From: Providencia stuartii
Lineage (GTDB): Bacteria; Pseudomonadota; Gammaproteobacteria; Enterobacterales; Enterobacteriaceae
Assembly: GCF_029277985.1 (NCBI RefSeq)
Contig: NZ_CP119546.1
Span: 310,001-374,000 of the forward strand
Length of the DNA stretch: 64,000 nt
Direction: 5' to 3'
The translations under genes were made by a program, and so were the position numbers. The notes beneath the pieces were generated by a model, which saw only the letters and a program-made list of their open reading frames with translations, did no database searches and was not told the DNA's origin. Position 1 is the stretch's first letter. Each line of letters starts with the position of its first letter. This document shows, in pieces, positions 18,569 to 28,121 of the stretch.

Positions 18569-18924
18569 ATTTCACGATTCTTTACGCACCGTTATCAATA
18601 TCCACAATGTCTCGCATACACTATTTTTGCGCTAGATCAATGGACTTTGCTCTAACTTATTGATTTCATTTTCTTGTTTAACTACTTGATCTTTTCTTAG
18701 TTATTGAATCTAAGGCATAACATTATTTTGCCCACAGAGTTATCCACAGGTTATTTTGTTAGGTTTCATCGTCGATAAAGGGAAAATAATCACTCAATTC
18801 CTGTCATCGTAATGGCAACATTGTCGCAAGTATCGTCGGTGAAATTGAAACTCAACGTGTATCTAAGCCCACATTGTGGCATCCTATTCATTATTCATTC
18901 CTGACAAAAAGATGATGACAGATT
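18569..18924. other. dsbA-polA intergenic region with DnaA box
   Basis: No gene was seen; E. coli yihF and yihG, found here in that species, are absent. The interval carries a perfect DnaA-box match (see separate entry) and presumably the polA promoter. The polA start at 18925 has only a weak ribosome site (GATGATGACAG). Confidence 0.45.
18740..18748 (+). promoter_or_regulatory. DnaA box upstream of polA
   Basis: TTATCCACA within GAGTTATCCACAGG is a perfect consensus DnaA box (TTATNCACA), 177 bases before the polA start. One box does not make an origin; a role in linking polA expression to DnaA is possible but unproven. Confidence 0.45.
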
Positions 18925-21714
18925 ATGGCTCAGATAGCAGAAAATCCTCTTATATTGGTAGATGGCTCATCTTACCTATACCGCGCTTATCATGCATTTC
19001 CACCTCTGACTAACAGTGCAGGCGAACCGACAGGCGCCATGTATGGTGTGCTCAATATGTTGCGTAGCTTGATTATGCAATATCAGCCAAGCCATGTGGC
19101 TGTCGTCTTTGATGCCAAGGGAAAAACATTTCGTGATGAACTGTTTGAAAGTTATAAATCACACCGTCCTCCCATGCCGGATGATTTGCGTGAGCAAATA
19201 GCACCACTGCACGAAATGGTAGAAGCAATGGGGTTACCATTATTGGTGGTTTCTGGGGTAGAAGCTGATGACGTGATTGGTACTCTTGCAAGACAAGCGA
19301 GTCAAAAAGGGATCCCTGTCTTGATCAGTACTGGTGATAAAGATATGGCGCAGTTGGTTGAACCCAATATTACGCTGATCAATACCATGACCAATACGAT
19401 ATTAGGGCCACAGGAAGTGGTTGATAAATATGGTGTACCACCTGAATTGATTATCGACTTTTTGGCTTTAATGGGGGATTCTTCTGATAACATCCCAGGG
19501 GTTCCGGGGGTTGGCGAAAAAACAGCGCTTGCCTTATTACAGGGGATCGGCAGTTTAGAGAAGATTTATGATTCTTTAGATGAGATTGCGGCGCTTGGAT
19601 TTAGAGGCTCAAAAACACTTGCCCCTAAAATGGAAGAAAATCGAGAAGTTGCATTCCTCTCTTATCAACTTGCAACCATTAAAACGGATGTTGAGTTAGA
19701 CAAAAGCTGTGAAGAGCTTGCCATTACCAAACCAAATGCAGAAAAACTTCATCAATTGTTTAGCCGCTATGAATTTAAACGTTGGTTAGCCGATGTCGAA
19801 AATGGCACTTGGATGGAGGGGAAAAGCGCGAAGAGTAGTGCAGCAGCAAGTAAAACAGAAAAGAAAATTGAAGCTGTCATGTCTGCTCCGACACTGAGTG
19901 CGGAAAATTACCAAACGATCTTAGAAAAAGCAGATTTAGATAGTTGGGTAGAAAAATTAGCGTCAGCATCTCTATTTGCTTTTGATACTGAAACCGACAG
20001 TTTAGATACTCAAGAAGCTCACTTAGTCGGCATGTCCTTTGCGATTGAACCTGGTTATGCGGCTTATCTACCCTTAGGTCATGATTATCTCGATGCACCA
20101 GCTCAACTGCCATTAAATGATGTTTTGGCTGTATTAAAGCCGATACTGGAAAGTGAAAAAATCTTGAAAGTAGGGCAAAACTTAAAATATGACGCTGAGG
20201 TGTTACTCAATTACGATATTGAGCTTAAAGGTATTGAATTCGACACGATGTTGGAGTCGTATGTACTCAACAGCGTTGCGGGCATGGGGCGCCATGATAT
20301 GGATAGCCTCGCAGAACGCCATCTTAACCATAAAACCGTCTCTTTCGAAGAAATCGCTGGAAAGGGCAAAAAGCAACTGACATTCAATCAAATTGCGTTG
20401 GAACAAGCGGCGAATTACGCAGCAGAAGATGCCGATGTGACTTTGCTACTCCATCAAGCTCTGTATCCACAGCTAGAAGCTGAGCCTAAGTTGAATAAAG
20501 TTTTCCGTGAAATCGAAATGCCTTTAGTGCCTGTTCTTGTCAGAATGGAGCGTAAAGGGGTATTAATCGATGCGGCGGTGCTAGCGGCTCAATCGAAAGA
20601 GATCACTGCACGTTTGGCGGAATTGGAGAAAGAGGCTTTTGAGCTTGCGGGTGAAGAGTTCAATCTTGCGTCACCAAAACAACTACAAGCGATTCTCTTT
20701 GAGAAACTGCAATTACCTGTTGTGAAGAAAACGCCAAGCGGCGCACCTTCCACCAATGAAGAAGTCCTTGAAGAGTTAGCACTGAATCACGCATTGCCTA
20801 AGTTATTACTTGAACATCGGAGTCTTGCAAAACTGAAGTCAACCTATACAGATAAGTTGCCGTTGATGATCAGCCCGCAAACTCAACGGGTACACACCTC
20901 GTATCACCAAGCAGTGACAGCGACAGGGCGTTTATCGTCTCGTGACCCTAACTTGCAAAATATCCCTGTTAGAACGGAAGAAGGCCGTCGTATTCGACAG
21001 GCTTTCATTGCACGTCAGGGCTATAAGGTTGTGGCGGCGGACTATTCGCAAATCGAATTACGGATTATGGCTCACTTATCACAAGATAAGGGGTTGTTAA
21101 CTGCATTTGCGGAAGGTAAGGATATTCACCGTGCAACGGCATCTGAAGTATTTGGTGTGCCTTTGGATGAAGTGACGAGTGATCAGCGTCGTAGCGCAAA
21201 AGCAATTAACTTTGGTTTGATTTATGGCATGAGCGCATTTGGATTAGCGCGCCAATTGGGGATCCCTCGTGGTGAAGCGCAACGCTATATGGACCTCTAT
21301 TTTGAGCGTTACCCAGGCGTGTTGCGTTATATGGAAAATACACGCCATCAAGCCTCTGAACAAGGCTATGTTGAAACTCTAGAAGGACGTCGTCTGTATC
21401 TGGCGGATATTAAATCAAGCAATGGTATGCGCCGAAAAGCGGCTGAACGTGAGGCGATCAACGCACCTATGCAAGGAACGGCAGCCGATATCATCAAGAA
21501 AGCGATGATCGCGGTGGATGCTTGGTTACAGACCGAAAAACCACATGCTGACATGCTCATGCAAGTACATGATGAATTGGTTTTTGAAGTCAAAGAGTCA
21601 GCGCTTGATAGTGTGACCGCCAAAATACGTGAGTTGATGGAACAAAGTATGCAACTTGATGTACCGTTGAAGGTTGATGTCGGTATTGGCGATAACTGGG
21701 ATGAAGCCCACTAG
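18925..21714 (+). CDS. polA: DNA polymerase I
   Basis: The 929-residue repair and Okazaki-processing polymerase has three domains. The N-terminal 5'-3' exonuclease covers about 1-290 ([44 protein letters not shown]). The proofreading exonuclease at about 330-525 keeps its catalytic acidic residues ([19 protein letters not shown]). The polymerase domain carries motif A ([14 protein letters not shown]), the O-helix ([16 protein letters not shown]) and motif C ([10 protein letters not shown]). It looks fully active, and a strong terminator follows. Confidence 0.98.
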   Translation: MAQIAENPLILVDGSSYLYRAYHAFPPLTNSAGEPTGAMYGVLNMLRSLIMQYQPSHVAVVFDAKGKTFRDELFESYKSHRPPMPDDLREQIAPLHEMVEAMGLPLLVVSGVEADDVIGTLARQASQKGIPVLISTGDKDMAQLVEPNITLINTMTNTILGPQEVVDKYGVPPELIIDFLALMGDSSDNIPGVPGVGEKTALALLQGIGSLEKIYDSLDEIAALGFRGSKTLAPKMEENREVAFLSYQLATIKTDVELDKSCEELAITKPNAEKLHQLFSRYEFKRWLADVENGTWMEGKSAKSSAAASKTEKKIEAVMSAPTLSAENYQTILEKADLDSWVEKLASASLFAFDTETDSLDTQEAHLVGMSFAIEPGYAAYLPLGHDYLDAPAQLPLNDVLAVLKPILESEKILKVGQNLKYDAEVLLNYDIELKGIEFDTMLESYVLNSVAGMGRHDMDSLAERHLNHKTVSFEEIAGKGKKQLTFNQIALEQAANYAAEDADVTLLLHQALYPQLEAEPKLNKVFREIEMPLVPVLVRMERKGVLIDAAVLAAQSKEITARLAELEKEAFELAGEEFNLASPKQLQAILFEKLQLPVVKKTPSGAPSTNEEVLEELALNHALPKLLLEHRSLAKLKSTYTDKLPLMISPQTQRVHTSYHQAVTATGRLSSRDPNLQNIPVRTEEGRRIRQAFIARQGYKVVAADYSQIELRIMAHLSQDKGLLTAFAEGKDIHRATASEVFGVPLDEVTSDQRRSAKAINFGLIYGMSAFGLARQLGIPRGEAQRYMDLYFERYPGVLRYMENTRHQASEQGYVETLEGRRLYLADIKSSNGMRRKAAEREAINAPMQGTAADIIKKAMIAVDAWLQTEKPHADMLMQVHDELVFEVKESALDSVTAKIRELMEQSMQLDVPLKVDVGIGDNWDEAH

Positions 21715-21724
21715 TGAGAGTCTG

Positions 21725-21763
21725 AACTGAGTCGAATGCTTAATTCGACTCAGTTTTATTTAG
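21725..21763 (+). terminator. Terminator of polA
   Basis: AACTGAGTCGAAT (21725-21737) pairs over 13 bases with ATTCGACTCAGTT (21743-21755), followed by TTATTTAG, ten bases after the polA stop. Confidence 0.88.
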
Positions 21764-21931
21764 TTATATTATCTATTGTGAAATTATATATTATTCTATT
21801 AATATTAATACATAACTCAGTACAGACGAATGTTTGGATGTTTTCTCATTAGCCATGATTTGCATTTGGGTATTAGGCTCAATCATTCCAGACCAAGATG
21901 ATATACTGATGACAGTAACCCCATATTGATT

Positions 21932-22138
21932 CTAACGAGTATCAACTTCAGCAATTGCAACTTGCTTTCCATTAATATCTAGACGGTGATGAGCTTTTGT
22001 TTTTTGCCCTCGACTCGATGCCATTAATTTTGGAATGGTTATTTTCCGTTTTTGTGGTGAAGGCGAAATGATTAACGCTTCTCCATTTTTAATGCAATAC
22101 ATTTCATTTACTTTCACTGTTGATTTCCTTGAGCTCAT
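21932..22138 (-). CDS. Hypothetical 68-residue protein
   Basis: I do not recognise this gene. The frame encodes a basic protein of 68 residues (MSSRKSTVKVNEMYCIKNGE... ending AIAEVDTR) with no membrane segment or signal peptide. The ribosome site is weak (AAAG). It lies 78 bases downstream of the TolC-like gene, in the same orientation, in AT-rich DNA that interrupts the polA-spf neighbourhood. It could be a real co-transcribed gene or a chance frame. Confidence 0.3.
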   Translation of the reverse strand: MSSRKSTVKVNEMYCIKNGEALIISPSPQKRKITIPKLMASSRGQKTKAHHRLDINGKQVAIAEVDTR

Positions 22139-22216
22139 TTTGACTTTAAAAGCAATAATGGCATAGAGCGTGATGAGTGATAAAAATGAAATTTATTAAG
22201 TTTTAATTAAAATAAA

Positions 22217-23569
22217 TTATTGCCTTGTTGGTTCATCAATGGATATTTCATTGCCTAGCATTTTATTGATACGCTGAATGCTATTTTCGTTTAAGGAGCC
22301 TTGTAAATATTCCATTTTTAATTGGTTGGTTAAATAATCATATTGGGCATTCGATAAATTTTTTTTTGACTGATAGAGGGCGGAAGTGGCAGACAGCATA
22401 TCGACAATAGTGCGCGTTCCTACTTGATAACCCGCTTCTGTGGCATCTAATGAGCTTTGTGTCGAAATGATTAGTTGCTTATAGGCTTTAATACTACTTA
22501 TCGACGACAATATATTATTGTATGAAGAGCTAACTTGCTGGGTGACGTTGCGATAATCACTTTCAAGTTGCTCTGTTGCTGCCTGAAAACCATACTGAGC
22601 TTGCTTAACTTGGGAATTAACCGTATTTCCTTGATAGATTGGTAAATTTAACGAGAGGGCTGCATTATTTTTCCCTGAATGGTTATGTATTCGATGTTGG
22701 TTTTCGATATTATTCTTGTCTAGCCGAGTGTTATTGATGGCTGTAGAAGCTTCTAAAGTGACTATAGGTAAATGCCCGCTTTTGGCGAGGGATATCTTAT
22801 CATTTGATATTTCTTGTATCAGGCGAGATTTTAATAAGCTAAGGTTTTTCATTCGAGCATTTTCAAGTAGAAAGGTGATATTATCGGGTTTGGCGAGTTG
22901 TAACTTATTAATATTGAGTTTTGCTAATTGAGTATATCGAACGCCACTAATTTTTCTTAATATTTCAACTGAATTCTTCAATTCGTTGTAACCTATAACC
23001 TCTTGAGCAATGATGCTGTCATAATTAGCTCTCGCATTTTGCACGTCAGTGATGGTCGTTAGCCCTACATTAAAGCGTTGTGTGGTTTGATCTAACTGAT
23101 GATAAACCGCGAGTTTATGGGCTTTTATGTAAGTGAGGGCATCAATAGACTTTAAGATATTAAAGTAAGAGATAGCCGTTTCTAAAAGAAGATCTTGCTG
23201 GCTTATTTGATAGTTAATATCTGAAATAGCGGCCTGTTTTTCTTGAATAGATAGTGATTTCCACTGGGAACTATCGATTATAGCTTGTGTCATTTGTAGG
23301 GATAATGCGGAGTTTTTAATATTTTTATTATTATCTGTTTCATCCTTGTTTTTATAGCTTGAATTCGCGTTTAATTTTAATTGAGGTAGTAATGAGCTAC
23401 GCTCTTCATCTATTTTTTTATAGGCTTGATAACGCTCACTTTCTGTTTTTTTTAATGTGGGGTTGTTATCTTTCGTTATTTTATAAATATCCAATAAATC
23501 CTCTGCGTTACAATTAAAACCTATAATTATTGAGCTTATTAAAATAAATAATTTAATTATTTTATTCAT
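22217..23569 (-). CDS. TolC-family outer membrane efflux/secretion protein
   Basis: A 450-residue protein with a signal peptide (MNKIIKLFILISSIIIGFNCNA) and the two-fold repeat of outer membrane efflux proteins. Each half has long Gln/Asn-rich helices; family hallmarks include FNVGLTTITDVQNARANYD (about residue 175) and its counterpart YQVGTRTIVDMLSATSALYQSKKN (about 390). It is shorter than TolC (about 490) and clearly AT-richer than its neighbours, so it is likely an acquired paralogue. No membrane-fusion or ABC/RND partner is nearby; it may pair with components encoded elsewhere. The exported substrate is unknown. Confidence 0.85.
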   Translation of the reverse strand: MNKIIKLFILISSIIIGFNCNAEDLLDIYKITKDNNPTLKKTESERYQAYKKIDEERSSLLPQLKLNANSSYKNKDETDNNKNIKNSALSLQMTQAIIDSSQWKSLSIQEKQAAISDINYQISQQDLLLETAISYFNILKSIDALTYIKAHKLAVYHQLDQTTQRFNVGLTTITDVQNARANYDSIIAQEVIGYNELKNSVEILRKISGVRYTQLAKLNINKLQLAKPDNITFLLENARMKNLSLLKSRLIQEISNDKISLAKSGHLPIVTLEASTAINNTRLDKNNIENQHRIHNHSGKNNAALSLNLPIYQGNTVNSQVKQAQYGFQAATEQLESDYRNVTQQVSSSYNNILSSISSIKAYKQLIISTQSSLDATEAGYQVGTRTIVDMLSATSALYQSKKNLSNAQYDYLTNQLKMEYLQGSLNENSIQRINKMLGNEISIDEPTRQ

Positions 23570-23889
23570 TGGTATTAATTCCTAATGCGTTTTTTACAGT
23601 TTCGTCTAAATGAGATGTCAGAAAGAAATTTTAATTAAATTATAGATCAGCTATTAAAATGTAAATATAAAAAATCACATTTAAAAATTTAATTTAATGT
23701 ATCTGTTTTACTATGTGAGCCAACTTAATTAAGTTAGTGTACAAAATGAGATTATTTTACTATCAAATATAATGTGCATTTACTACCTAAGAACGATTGT
23801 CACAGTCCATTTTTTTCCCTCAATATAGCGTTTATGTAATCTAATATCTTTTATGGCGACAGGCTTATTTCAGAGCTAAAGGATGAATC
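23570..23889. other. AT-rich divergent promoter region
   Basis: The 320 bases between the divergent TolC-like gene and the dehydrogenase gene are very AT-rich (runs such as AAATATAAAAAATC) and hold no reading frame. They must contain both promoters; AT-richness and position suit H-NS silencing, but I can point to no specific operator. Confidence 0.4.
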
Positions 23890-24672
23890 ATGGAACGCTT
23901 ATTTTCTCCAACTGCATTTCAAGGGCAGGTCGTGCTAGTTACTGGTGGAGCTCAAGGTATTGGTTTAGCGATTGTTGAAGCCTTTGCTCAATTAGGGGCT
24001 TGCGTGATGATGGCTGATTTGCAGTTACAAAAGGCGCAAGCAGCCGCAGCTTCATTGGTCGCAAAAGGGTTTAACGTTCAAGCGGAAGGTTGTGACTGTG
24101 CACAGCGGCAACAAATCACCGCTTTGATAGCCAAAATAGAGTGCCAATATCATCGATTAGATGTTGTGGTACACAATGCCGCCTATTTTCCGCTAACAGA
24201 ATTTATGCAAATAGATGAGGCGTTATTACAACAGACACTCAGTGTTAATTTAATGGCGCCTTTTTATTTGGCTCAAGCGGCTCAACCGATTATGCAAAGG
24301 CAGGGCGGTGGACGTATTTTAATCACCTCATCTGTCACTGGCCCTAGAGTTGCTTATCCAGGACTTACGCATTATGCGGCCTCTAAAGCGGGGGTTAATG
24401 GTTTTATTAAGTCAGCTGCATTGGAGTTAGCGCCTTTTGGGATCACGGTAAATGGCGTTGAACCGGGAATGATCCGTACACCTGCCATGGCCAATTTAGG
24501 GGATGACCAACTTAATCAAAATATAGCTAGGGCAGTGCCTCTCGGCCGTTTAGGTGAACCAGAGGATATTGCTGCTGCGATGGTATTTTTAGCCTCGCAA
24601 GCCGCAGGCTATATTACGGGACAGACGATTGTCGTTGATGGTGGGGCATTACTGCCTGAAACTGTTTTGTAG
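23890..24672 (+). CDS. Short-chain dehydrogenase/reductase (SDR) family oxidoreductase
   Basis: The 260-residue classical SDR has a Rossmann nucleotide motif TGGAQGIG (about residues 19-26), an Asp at the end of the second strand (MMADLQ) that suggests NAD rather than NADP, and the catalytic Ser-Tyr-Lys set in ITSSVTG and HYAASKAG (about 145-170). The C-terminal YITGQTIVVDGGALLPE is typical of the family. The substrate cannot be told. The ribosome site AAAGGATG precedes the ATG. With the TolC-like gene it forms the insertion between polA and spf. Confidence 0.85.
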   Translation: MERLFSPTAFQGQVVLVTGGAQGIGLAIVEAFAQLGACVMMADLQLQKAQAAAASLVAKGFNVQAEGCDCAQRQQITALIAKIECQYHRLDVVVHNAAYFPLTEFMQIDEALLQQTLSVNLMAPFYLAQAAQPIMQRQGGGRILITSSVTGPRVAYPGLTHYAASKAGVNGFIKSAALELAPFGITVNGVEPGMIRTPAMANLGDDQLNQNIARAVPLGRLGEPEDIAAAMVFLASQAAGYITGQTIVVDGGALLPETVL

Positions 24673-25026
24673 GTGAACCTGATCTCGCTCGATGCTCGAC
24701 ACCGATGATGTTTGCTCTGTTTTCTTTTGCGCAATTTGAAAGTGTCATGCCATAAAACATCCTTTATCTTTTTGGGTTTTTCCTGCTGTTTTTATTTGGC
24801 GGAGAACTCCCTTTTTTGTGTGTTATTTGTGCAAAACTACGTGTTTTAGCTGAGTGGAATAAAAATTTACATTACATATTAATGCGACCTATCTCTCATA
24901 AATATGTAATAAAAATACGTTTTTTAACGCATATTGCGGTTTTATATTCGCTGAATCGTAGTAAGCATTGAAAAAAAATTACATAAAAGCTTTTTTTTGC
25001 GCAAAAAATCAAGTAGAGTATACGGC
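24673..25026. other. Intergenic region upstream of Spot 42 RNA
   Basis: No reading frame was seen. The 3' end must hold the spf promoter; a plausible -10 element is TAGAGT (25014-25019), seven bases before the RNA start, with a poor -35. The remainder is AT-rich. Confidence 0.4.
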
Positions 25027-25135
25027 GTAGGGTACAGAGGTAAGATGTTCTATCTTTCAGACCTTTTACTTCACGTAATCGGATTTAGCTGAATATTAGC
25101 TGCTCCAGTCAATATTTTGACTGGAGCATTTTTTT
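25027..25135 (+). ncRNA. spf: Spot 42 small RNA
   Basis: The sequence starting GTAGGGTACAGAGGTAAGAT is, as I recall it, the same as E. coli Spot 42 for at least 55 bases, covering the unpaired regions that base-pair with target mRNAs such as galK. The 3' end is an intrinsic terminator: GCTCCAGTC (25102-25110) and GACTGGAGC (25119-25127), then a T-run. Spot 42 is an Hfq-dependent sRNA repressed by CRP-cAMP that represses catabolic genes. Its position upstream of engB (convergent) agrees with E. coli. Confidence 0.96.
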
Positions 25136-25204
25136 ATTCAAAATTTGAGCTAATTGATGATATTTGCCGTTGTGCGCCGATTGACGCACAAGGATGGAAA
25201 TGGA

Positions 25205-25816
25205 TTAAACGGGTGTGCTGTACCAGCTATCGAGTTTGATACGTAATTTATCAATACCAATCTTTTTCAGTGCGGAAAAATATTCGACTTCCACATCACC
25301 CCCTAATGGTTGTAATGTTTGACGAACTTCCATTAATTGTTTTTTCCGTGCACCAGACGCGAGTTTATCAGCTTTCGTGAGGAGCACTAAAACAGGAATT
25401 TCCATCGCGATAGACCACTCAATCATTTGCATATCTAGGTCTTTCAGGGGGTGGCGAATGTCCATCAATACCACCAAGCCTTTAATGCATTCTCTTTTTT
25501 GCAGATATTCGCCGAGTGCTTTTTGCCACTTGCGCTTCATCTCTTCAGGCACTTCGGCATAACCGTAGCCCGGTAAGTCAACAAGACGAATGCCTTCTTC
25601 GACTTCAAATAGATTGATTAATTGAGTGCGTCCCGGTGTTTTACTGGTACGGGCTAAGCTTTTTTGCTGTGTCAGCGCGTTCAATGCGCTAGATTTTCCT
25701 GCATTGGAGCGGCCAGCAAAGGCAACTTCGATACCGGTATCTTTTGGTAGATGACGGATATCGGGCGCACTGATGACAAATTTTGTCATGTGATAGTTAT
25801 GGTTTTTGATTGTCAT
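25205..25816 (-). CDS. engB: Ribosome biogenesis GTP-binding protein EngB (YihA/YsxC)
   Basis: A 203-residue TRAFAC-class GTPase needed for assembly of the 50S subunit. G1 is GRSNAGKSS (about residues 35-43), G2 lies in KTPGRTQ, G3 is DLPGYG and G4 is TKAD. It matches E. coli YihA almost throughout. It converges on spf, the same as in E. coli. Confidence 0.96.
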   Translation of the reverse strand: MTIKNHNYHMTKFVISAPDIRHLPKDTGIEVAFAGRSNAGKSSALNALTQQKSLARTSKTPGRTQLINLFEVEEGIRLVDLPGYGYAEVPEEMKRKWQKALGEYLQKRECIKGLVVLMDIRHPLKDLDMQMIEWSIAMEIPVLVLLTKADKLASGARKKQLMEVRQTLQPLGGDVEVEYFSALKKIGIDKLRIKLDSWYSTPV

Positions 25817-26194
25817 AGGTGGTTCTCCCTGAGTTGACCTTTGAGGCTGAGGGATTATAGCTATTGAAGGCTGACAAACAAAGCCAAAATTAATCTATAC
25901 AATTGATGATATGCGTTTAAATTTGCTATTTTTATCTCATATTTGTAGTAATTTAACCATTGTCGAGAGTTTGTAGATTATCTGACGTAAATAAAGGTAA
26001 ATCTTTAGCAATATATTTAGCTTCGCTCTAGAATTGGTGAATTACACTCATCATAGTCCAAGTTTACAGCATTGCTGATGATGCTTTCAGGCTCACACTT
26101 ATACGTCTAGCCATCAATTTTTTGGTGTATTAGCTGTACCTTGAATTATTTAGAGTATAATTAAGTCATTAAGCTATAGCGAAAGGGATCTTGA
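25817..26194. other. engB-ppiA divergent intergenic region
   Basis: No gene was seen in 378 bases. A perfect TATAAT at 26156-26161 lies 33 bases before ppiA and is a plausible -10 element. This is a synteny break: in E. coli engB and ppiA are far apart. Confidence 0.4.
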
Positions 26195-26767
26195 ATGTTA
26201 AAACGAATTTTTGTGCCTTTACTCGCGGTCTGTGCTATCAGCGCGTCTTCTCTGGCATTAGCTGCGGGTGAAACCTATGTCAAATTAGTGACTTCCGCGG
26301 GAAACATTGAATTAGAACTGAATGATAAAAAAGCACCCGTAACCACTGAAAACTTCCTTCAATATGTGAATGAAGGTTATTACAACGGGACCACGTTCCA
26401 CCGTGTTATTCCTGGTTTTATGATTCAAGGCGGCGGTTTTAACAAAGATCTTCAGCAAAAGCAGACACGTGGCCCCATTAAAAATGAAGCAGACAACGGT
26501 CTACGTAATTTGCGTGGAACGATTTCGATGGCTCGTACAGCGAATAAAGACAGTGCGACCAGCCAGTTTTTTATCAACGTTGCTGATAATGCCTTCTTAG
26601 ACCATGGCCAGCGTGACTTTGGTTATGCCGTTTTTGGTAAGGTTGTTAAAGGAATGGATGTGGTTGATAAAATTTCTAAAGTGAAAACCGAAAACGTTGG
26701 CCCATACCAAAATGTGCCCGTTGAGCCAATCTCTATCATTTCTGCTGAAGTGATCAAAAAGCCATAA
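26195..26767 (+). CDS. ppiA: Periplasmic peptidyl-prolyl cis-trans isomerase A
   Basis: A cyclophilin of 190 residues, the same as E. coli PpiA. The signal peptide ([23 protein letters not shown]) is followed by the cyclophilin domain with catalytic [13 protein letters not shown] (Arg and the GFMIQGG strand) and [11 protein letters not shown]. It catalyses proline isomerisation in periplasmic protein folding. A hairpin follows the stop. Confidence 0.96.
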   Translation: MLKRIFVPLLAVCAISASSLALAAGETYVKLVTSAGNIELELNDKKAPVTTENFLQYVNEGYYNGTTFHRVIPGFMIQGGGFNKDLQQKQTRGPIKNEADNGLRNLRGTISMARTANKDSATSQFFINVADNAFLDHGQRDFGYAVFGKVVKGMDVVDKISKVKTENVGPYQNVPVEPISIISAEVIKKP

Positions 26768-26775
26768 TGGATAGG

Positions 26776-26812
26776 GTGGGTAGGTCGTGAGTATTTACCC
26801 ACTTATATTCTT
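26776..26812 (+). terminator. Terminator of ppiA
   Basis: GTGGGTA (26776-26782) and TACCCAC (26796-26802) pair and are followed by TTATATTCTTT, nine bases after the ppiA stop. Confidence 0.6.
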
Positions 26813-26969
26813 TCCAATATATCAAATGAGATTACGATGCGTGACATTGATTGAGTGATGTATTCACAGAGACATTGCCAATCCATGAGGATTGATTGTT
26901 TTTCTCCCTTTCCCTTCGCCATGTTTTTCTGCTTATCAGCCCGCCAGCTATTGCAACTAAATTCAATTT

Positions 26970-26985
26970 TGTGACCTTAATCACT
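26970..26985. promoter_or_regulatory. CRP-binding site candidate upstream of agaR
   Basis: TGTGA-CCTTAA-TCACT matches the CRP consensus TGTGA-N6-TCACA at 9 of 10 positions. It is about 290 bases upstream of agaR, rather far, so an effect on the aga genes is only possible. Confidence 0.4.
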
Positions 26986-27124
26986 GCGTGATTTGAAAAC
27001 GGTTTGTTTGACGTTCTTTCGGGGCGTTTCGTTGTTAATACATTCACTAACCTAAATATTGGCCTCTATTAGGCATTTTCGTTGAAAAGTAAATTAATCA
27101 ATTGAAAGGTCAGTCTTTCGATTT

Positions 27125-27140
27125 GAATGGAAACGAAAGG
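27125..27140 (-). promoter_or_regulatory. AgaR operator candidate
   Basis: On the minus strand CCTTTCGTTTCCATTC resembles the E. coli AgaR site, which is built of repeated TTTCRTTTY units. It lies about 140 bases upstream of agaR. Autoregulation is inferred. Confidence 0.4.
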
Positions 27141-27277
27141 TTTTTAGTGGTTTTTTGTTCTAAAAATGAACTTTAACAAGGATCACATTTTCGATTAGCT
27201 CACTCTGCTGTAATTCATCTATGTTGTTAGCATGGTCAATCGTGATAACAAGGTACTGTTTTTTAGGAGTGATATGC

Positions 27278-28051
27278 ATGAGTACAGATACCGTAAAAAG
27301 GCGTGAATGCATCATGGATATGTTGTGCCAAGAAGGGAGTGTACGTGTCGATGCGTTAAGCAAACAATTTAATGTTTCTAGCGTCACTATTCGTAATGAT
27401 TTACGTTATCTGGAAAAAAAAGGGTGTGCCTTGCGCTCTTATGGTGGAGCAATGGTCAATCATAAATTTGCTTTCGATAGACCGTTACAGGTCAAGGGGC
27501 GCATGGACCGTGAAATTAAAACTCGTATCGCTAAAAAAGCGGCGGAGTTTGTTCATGATGGGGATTCTCTCATCATTGATTCAGGTTCAACCACAGCCGA
27601 AATTGTTCCTTTTCTAAAACAGCACCGTGATTTAGTCGTGATGACTAATGCTCTCAATATCGCATACGAACTGGCCGGTTTCGACAGCGTAGATGTTATG
27701 GTTCTTGGCGGACACGTGCGCAAAAATTCTTATTCTCTTTATGGGCCAGCTGCTGAACAGCAGTTATCGCAATATCGTTTTGATACTTTGTTTCTTGGCG
27801 TGGATGGCTTTGATCTTGAAGCAGGGATCACGACGCCGAATAGCGGAGAAGCACATCTAAACCGTGTGATGTGTGATGTTGCTCATCAAATTATTGCCGT
27901 GGCAGATGGAACTAAATTTGGACGTAAGAGTTTTTGTTTAATACGCGAAGCTAGACTGATCCATCGTCTTATTACTGATAGCCGCATTCCACTTCATTAT
28001 CGCCAAGCTTTGACGGCATTTGGTGTAGAAGTCATTGTTGTTGATGAATAA
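27278..28051 (+). CDS. agaR: DeoR-family repressor of the GalNAc operon (AgaR-like)
   Basis: A 257-residue DeoR-type regulator. The helix-turn-helix covers about residues 5-57 (EGSVRVDALSKQFNVSSVTIRNDLRYLEKKG), and the sugar-phosphate-binding DeoRC domain follows (DSGSTTAEI, MTNALNIAYELA, FDTLFLGVDGFD). Similarity to E. coli AgaR and its position ahead of kbaZ-agaS-PTS genes support the name. The frame is open further upstream, but the ATG at 27278 has TTTAGGAGTG before it. It probably represses the operon until an amino-sugar phosphate accumulates. Confidence 0.88.
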   Translation: MSTDTVKRRECIMDMLCQEGSVRVDALSKQFNVSSVTIRNDLRYLEKKGCALRSYGGAMVNHKFAFDRPLQVKGRMDREIKTRIAKKAAEFVHDGDSLIIDSGSTTAEIVPFLKQHRDLVVMTNALNIAYELAGFDSVDVMVLGGHVRKNSYSLYGPAAEQQLSQYRFDTLFLGVDGFDLEAGITTPNSGEAHLNRVMCDVAHQIIAVADGTKFGRKSFCLIREARLIHRLITDSRIPLHYRQALTAFGVEVIVVDE

Positions 28052-28073
28052 GGCATATCTATTTTAATTCTTA

Positions 28074-28096
28074 ATTAAAAACGCAACGTTTTTAAT
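28074..28096. promoter_or_regulatory. Operator candidate between agaR and kbaZ
   Basis: The arms ATTAAAAACG (28074-28083) and CGTTTTTAAT (28087-28096) are perfect over 10 bases around CAA, 26 bases upstream of kbaZ. It is too AT-rich to terminate agaR, so it is probably the binding site of AgaR or another dimeric regulator. Confidence 0.45.
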
Positions 28097-28121
28097 CATA
28101 TCTGAGTTATTTGGAGAAATT

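Larger units (their letters stand above)
26813..27277. other. ppiA-agaR intergenic region with regulatory sites
   Basis: No convincing gene was found in about 465 bases. It holds a CRP-like site (26970-26985) and an AgaR-like site (27125-27140), both listed separately. The fic and yhfG genes, which follow ppiA in E. coli, are missing. Confidence 0.45.

Noticed and set aside
18569..18924. Replication origin near polA
   Set aside because: Only one perfect DnaA box, with no cluster of boxes or AT-rich unwinding region and no dnaA/gidA neighbours.
26832..27047. 71-residue minus-strand frame between ppiA and agaR
   Set aside because: No recognisable family, no ribosome site, and it covers a CRP-like site; most likely a chance frame.
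27160..27387. 75-residue minus-strand frame overlapping the agaR start
   Set aside because: It overlaps the coding start of agaR in antisense and shows no family features.
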